DNA from: Scalesia atractyloides
Taxonomy: Eukaryota; Streptophyta; Magnoliopsida; Asterales; Asteraceae
Length of the DNA stretch: 64,000 nucleotides
Direction: 5' to 3'
Assembly: GCA_947069175.1 (NCBI GenBank)
Contig: CAMTDV010000018.1
Coordinates: forward strand, 43,288,869 to 43,352,868
Shown in pieces: positions 60,270 to 64,000 of this stretch. The position numbers were made by a program, and so were the translations under genes. Numbering within the stretch: the stretch's first letter is position 1; each line of letters opens with the position of its first letter. The notes beneath the pieces were generated by a model, which was not told the origin of the DNA, did no database searches, and was given only the letters and a program-made list of their open reading frames with translations.

Positions 60270-60303
60270 TAAGCGCCCTACTTTGACCAAAGCGGGGCGC
60301 TTT
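60270..60303. repeat. GC-rich palindrome near right end of the MULE
   Basis: AAGCGCCCTACTTTGACC followed by its near-complement. It is followed by TGGGTGTGAAAATAAGG, the counterpart of the left-end TTGCACACTC. Confidence 0.9.
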
Positions 60304-61080
60304 GGGTGTGAAAATAAGGTGGGGCGCGTTTAATTAGCAAGGTCCTTTATAACAGGTTAATTGCTGGGAGAACATATAGATTTATGTTGGCATTAACTGA
60401 CCATAACCGAAGAAACGTAACTGAAGAAACATAATTGAAGAAACATAGTAACTAATTTAACCGATGGTTTGGTTCCGAATTTTCTTTAACCAAAATTTTT
60501 TGTTCGGCGTCACGAGCATTCACAAAATTAAAGCTCAAAGGCAAAATACTAAGAATCCTTTGTCTACAGTGTGTTTTTTTTTCTTTTCTTTCTGAGAGTG
60601 TATTTATAAAAAGAGAATCCTCATTCCACACATTCATCAAATTATTTGTTGTCTTGTTTTAGTCCAACAACTAATATACTAGTATACTTGTTGTAAAATT
60701 GGTAAAGCTCAAATGAGATCGGACCTAAATGGCTTAATGTGTGATATTAAGTGCTTAAGCAAAATTTAAAGCTCAACTTCATTCTTCAACTCTCAAATCT
60801 TTTTCCTAGACCCCACATTTTAAGCCTAGAATTATTATTTGGTTAGCCAGATCAATACCAATAACTGATTAATCCAAACCGATCATTTTTTAAAATCGCA
60901 AAGCCAAAATTTTGGGTTTTAGTTTGTGGGTTTTGTTTTTATACGATTAAATACAATGTTTCTATGTTTTGACAGATTCGGTTATTTTATAGTTGAATAT
61001 TTAAATTATTAAGATCCATAGATTTCTTAAATCATTTACCAAACGTATAGATGGCTTAAAAAGAAAAGGAAAAAAAAGGT
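60304..61080. other. no gene seen
   Basis: AT-rich intergenic sequence right of the Mutator-like element. GAAGAAACRTAA repeats three times at 60408-60450. Short open frames are not supported as genes. Confidence 0.4.
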
Positions 61081-61081
61081 T

Positions 61082-61168
61082 TCCGACCTGCCACATTCAA
61101 ACCAGCGACCTAAGGATTACCATGATACAACACTACATCCTCCGCTCTACCAACTGAGCTAAGGTCGG
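61082..61168 (-). tRNA. tRNA-Tyr (GTA) with intron, probably degenerate
   Basis: The minus strand reads CCGACCTTAGCTCAGTTGGT, then AGAGCGGAGGA, anticodon region TGTAG, an intron-like insert of about 15 bases, ATCCTTAGGTCGCTGG, and the 3' half ending AGGTCGG with discriminator A. The acceptor stem (CCGACCT/AGGTCGG) and D-arm are perfect, and plant tRNA-Tyr genes carry such an intron next to the anticodon. Two changes suggest loss of function: the base before the anticodon loop U is missing, and the T-stem 3' side reads GTGGC where CCGGC would pair, with the loop C changed to T (GGTTTGAAT). It may be a tRNA pseudogene. Confidence 0.75.
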
Positions 61169-61239
61169 ATCCTTTACTTCTTTCTGTATTTTTTTTCATA
61201 TCATTAACTAATGATAAGTTGCCAGCTGGAGCGTTTTGT

Positions 61240-61545
61240 GTGATTAGACCAGGGTTGGGTCATGTGAAAGTAGACAAATTATGTCGTCCACGTAATCAAG
61301 TGTAGGGACCACATTTATTTTTTGAACGACCAACAAATCAATCACGAAGTAATTTCGGAGCACCCACTGGACAAACGGAGTACTCCGAGAGTAACCCGAG
61401 TCGCCCACTACCACTTCCGGGGAAAACCCGGTAACCACCCACCCGTAGGCACGATGGTGAAATTATCGGTAAAACTCGTTTAGCTCAAGAATCGAACCTA
61501 GGTTTCCGTGGGTGTTCTATCATTGTCCACCAGTGTCTAACTCTT
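61240..61545 (-). mobile_element. possible tRNA-derived SINE or related repeat
   Basis: The minus strand has a B-box-like GGTTCGATTCTTGAG near 61485, followed by CGAGTTTTACCGATAA, GTGGGTGGTTACCGGGTTTT and CTCGGAGTACTCCG. This resembles, from memory, a common plant SINE body. No flanking duplication was found and the A box is weak. Confidence 0.42.
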
Positions 61546-62079
61546 TTTTGCACCAAACGGAAATTGAACTTGAGTATTCATAGAAGAATTCAAATCCTTT
61601 TATCAGTTAAACTAAAGGTCATTGGCGTAGTGACCACATTGTACCCAAAATATTTCGCTTCACTTTTTTATTTATTTGTTTATTATTATTTTTTTTATGT
61701 TATGTCGCCGCTCAAAGTGTCGTGAAGGGTTTCTACACGTGCACCGAACTTTTGACTCGTGCGAACGTCCATGTGTGTTCGCATAATCATGCACAAATCT
61801 CACGCGCCTCCCTATTGCCTAACTTCCTCTTCCTAAAATACCCTTTGGAGAAGATAACACAATTTCCGTGGGAATATACACCATTGTTTTCAAAGTGTGT
61901 GTATTAATTTTATTGATATAATAAGTAGTGTAAATTGGTTAAATGTTATTTCATATTTGGTATTGGTATATTGTTGAAGCAGAAGTACTAATCGACAACG
62001 AGAGGTGCTTCGCATTGTTAAATTGTTAGTCTTGACATAGTCAAAATGATCTCTTTTTGTGATATAAAAGAAATGGATA
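61546..62079. other. no gene seen
   Basis: AT-rich sequence with a possible decayed leader-like region at 61700-61860. No motif or repeat supports a gene. Confidence 0.35.
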
Positions 62080-62457
62080 TTGGATTTAAATAACTCCAAT
62101 TTTTACTAATTGGTCGATAACACTTTCAACTTTCGATTTCTACACCAGCACTCCCACCTTTCAACTTATTGGCCAATAACACTCCCTAGCTGATTGAACT
62201 CTAACCCAGTTAGCTGATGTCAGCTGCCACCTCATCGAAAATCAATGTCAGCTGCCGCATCAGCTGCCACATCATATGTCACGTCATCAAAAAATGCCAC
62301 ATCAGATGACACATCAGCAAAAACTAACTAGGGTAGGGTTCAGTCAGCTAGGGAGTGTTATTGGCTAATAAGTTGAAAGTTTGGAGTGCTGGTGTACAAA
62401 TATAAAGATGTGAGTGTTATCGGTCAATTGGTAAAAGTTAGGGTTATTTAAATCCAA
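62080..62457. mobile_element. foldback MITE-like element
   Basis: Terminal inverted repeats of about 110 bases: left TTGGATTTAAATAAC...CAATAACACTCCCTAGCTGA, right its complement ending GTTATTTAAATCCAA. Shared inner phrases include ACACCAGCACTCC and TTTCAACTTATT. The centre has CAGCTGCCAC and CACATCA repeats. It has no ORF. The length (378 bp) and long arms suit a Mutator-type or foldback MITE. Target duplication not identified. Confidence 0.8.
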
Positions 62458-62656
62458 CATCCCTAGAAGAAAAGGTTACAGAAGATAGTTATAGAATACT
62501 GGCGTAGTTACATTTCAGTTTTCATGCAATTATATTTAACTTTCCATGTTATGTTAGACGTACATGTTGTAGTTCACTTATTGTAACTTATGCATTTTCA
62601 ATATCTAGTTCGAGAGATTGATACCTATGTTTTTTAATGACACAAATTACACCAAA

Positions 62657-62761
62657 TCTGTCTTTGGCAGGGCTCGAACCCTTGACCTTCAGGGGAGCAA
62701 CACCACCTTAACACGTTAACTCTAACGACTTTACCAATTGGACTCAACCCCCACCCTGATA
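62657..62761 (-). mobile_element. short tRNA-like retroposon with 31-bp flanking repeats
   Basis: The minus strand has GTCCAATTGGTAAAG (A-box-like) and GGGTTCGAGCCC (B box). The 105-bp unit is flanked by TATGTTTTTTAATGAC-AYAAATTACACCAAA at 62626-62656 and 62762-62792, one mismatch in 31. A tRNA-like body between long direct repeats points to LINE-assisted retroposition, with a body much shorter than a typical SINE. Confidence 0.65.
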
Positions 62762-62792
62762 TATGTTTTTTAATGACATAAATTACACCAAA

Positions 62793-63279
62793 CCAGTGAC
62801 GGAGCTTAACCAAAAGTTCCGCGGGGGCGGAAAGTCATGGGGGCCGAGGAATTTATAAGGCAAAATAATTGGCGGGGACGGACCTGTATATTTTTAAAAT
62901 CTTCGGACGAAAACTCAGAAAATTTACACTACTAACCAAGACATTGGCGGGGGCGGAGGCAGCCCATGCCCCTTCTAAGTTGCGCCCCTAACGCTAACAA
63001 ATCACGTGTACTTGGTTTATGTTCTCTCATTGGAAATGACTAGATTATAATTCTAATAGCTAGATTTCCTTTTCATAGCTTAACTTGATATAGTAGAAAA
63101 TATACGTATTTATACCTGTGTTCAGTTTAGACTATTACATAATGTCATAATATGATGTACCTAGCAAACCCTATACAAGATAGTGTTTGTCCCAAAGTGT
63201 CATTAGTTTATAGGCTTTAATCTTCAATCATGTCGGCGCACCACACACTTCAACAAGTATAAATTAGTTATTATACCAT
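62793..63279. other. no gene; GGGGGCGG-containing repeat remnant
   Basis: 62793-62990 contains CGGGGGCGGAAAG and GGCGGGGGCGGAGGCAGC within a sequence starting AGTGACGGAGC, a style seen in plant DNA-transposon remnants. The rest is AT-rich with no feature. Confidence 0.3.
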
Positions 63280-63870
63280 TTCATTGTTTCTTGAACAAGC
63301 TTTGAGTAAGGGAGTTTTTATTGTCCCCGAAATCGGAGCCGACCTTACCCGTAGGGTATAGATAGGGTATGCATTTCGATCTCAATACCTGGAACCGAAA
63401 CCGGAACCGATTATACCCGATTAATACCCGAAACCGGACAAGAACCGGAACCGAAAACCGATTATACCCGGCTATACCCGATACATGATTCTCATATATT
63501 TCTTTCAAATCTATGTTAGTGCATTTATTTTAGTTTTCTTACATTATACAATGCATATTTAATAATAATAAACAAAAATACGAGAAAATAGGGTAATAAA
63601 AACACAATAGCGTATTAAAAAATCCGAAAACATAGAGCTAAAAATATCGGAAATAGGGTATAAAAAACCCGAAAATAGGGTATTATAATACCCGGCTTCT
63701 TAAGAACCGGAACCGAACCCTACCCGGAACCGGGCACATAGGGTATGGTTTTTTGGTCAAATAATCAGAACCGGAACCGAACCGGTTATTGCAATAACCG
63801 GTTCCAACCCTTAAAATGAGAAACCGAAACCGGTTATTAAAAATACCCGATTTCTGCACCTCTAGAAAAA
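63280..63870. repeat. low-complexity ACCGGAACCG / TACCCGA repeat with inverted repeat
   Basis: Dense irregular repeats of CCGAAACCGGAACCG, TATACCCGA and AATAGGGTA. A 20-base perfect palindrome CCGGTTATTGCAATAACCGG lies near 63781. This pattern is common in plant transposon ends. No coding content. Confidence 0.8.
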
Positions 63871-64000
63871 CTCATCCATAACTGAACCGAACTTGCACAT
63901 AAAACCGAAAAATGTCAAAACAGTAAAACTGAAATTTCTGTTTTAGTTCATATTATGTTTCCCCAGACATCACTGTGTGTTTATTTGAATGTTGATGCTT

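Larger units (their letters stand above)
51143..60303 (-). mobile_element. Mutator-like element (MULE) with OTU-fused transposase, interrupted by gypsy sequence
   Basis: Similar GC-rich palindromes mark both sides (51143-51198 and 60270-60303). The right one, inverted, aligns with the left (CACAC...AAAGCGCCCCGCTTTGG), suggesting terminal or subterminal inverted repeats. Inside, on the minus strand, are the transposase (59982-56871) and the end of a second ORF (51790-52023). A gypsy 5' LTR and leader (52024 to about 55550) is nested in it. Exact ends and the 9-bp target duplication typical of MULEs were not found, so the limits are approximate. Confidence 0.6.

Overview
This is plant nuclear DNA: AT-rich, intergenic, and built almost entirely of transposable elements nested in one another. 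The retroelement flavour suggests Asteraceae (lettuce, chrysanthemum or sunflower relatives). The clues are the acidic gag leader on the minus strand at 0.56-1.88 kb, the Tat-type antisense ORF at 35.3-37.1 kb, and the LTRs ending in GGGTGTGACA. No complete, intact cellular protein-coding gene was found. What can be read as protein is retroelement or transposase sequence, mostly broken by stops and frameshifts, plus several captured or stranded gene fragments.

Layout, left half. 0-2.2 kb: decayed minus-strand gypsy leader and gag. 2.2-2.6 kb: a complete TRIM with both LTRs, primer-binding site and polypurine tract. 2.9 kb: a Helitron-like 3' terminus on the minus strand. 6.1-9.1 kb: a minus-strand copia element with LTR, primer site, palindrome-rich leader and broken gag. 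About 9.6-25.98 kb: a second Helitron-like segment carrying minus-strand exon fragments of a D-type cyclin, a galactokinase and unidentified genes. It is split by a three-level nest of solo LTRs (10309-20041 contains 10567-16418, which contains 12170-14775), each with a recognisable 5-bp target duplication. A further solo LTR (25983-28378, duplication CAAAT), a MITE-like piece and a tRNA-derived SINE with a 16-bp duplication follow.

Layout, right half. 29.6-31.86 kb: a tandemly duplicated GGGTT-rich segment, then three phase-compatible exons of an unidentified cellular gene, cut off by retroelements. 31.9-35.3 kb: partial gypsy LTR and gag, interrupted by a 1.67-kb LTR-like insert with a 20-bp flanking duplication. 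35.3-50.4 kb: end of a Tat-lineage element (antisense ORF and LTR) into which a 12.5-kb gypsy-type element has inserted (37404-49910, LTRs of 3.0 and 3.5 kb, duplication GAACC, non-coding interior). 50.64 kb: a coding tail of a cellular gene. 51.1-60.3 kb: a Mutator-like element whose transposase is fused to an OTU-type cysteine protease domain. It contains many long GC-rich palindromes and is interrupted by a 5' LTR and leader of yet another gypsy element. 61-64 kb: a tRNA-Tyr-like gene with an intron, SINE-like and foldback elements and low-complexity repeat.

Two themes stand out. First, an 18-bp palindrome with variable centre, CAAGTTCGNNCGAACTTG, occurs more than 30 times in copia and gypsy elements, often stacked just upstream of the LTR TATA box. 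Second, one solo LTR carries three tRNA-like modules at about 168-bp spacing plus a fourth in antisense, and a related LTR at 52.0 kb has the same antisense module. All family assignments are from motif recognition by eye, not from database searches.
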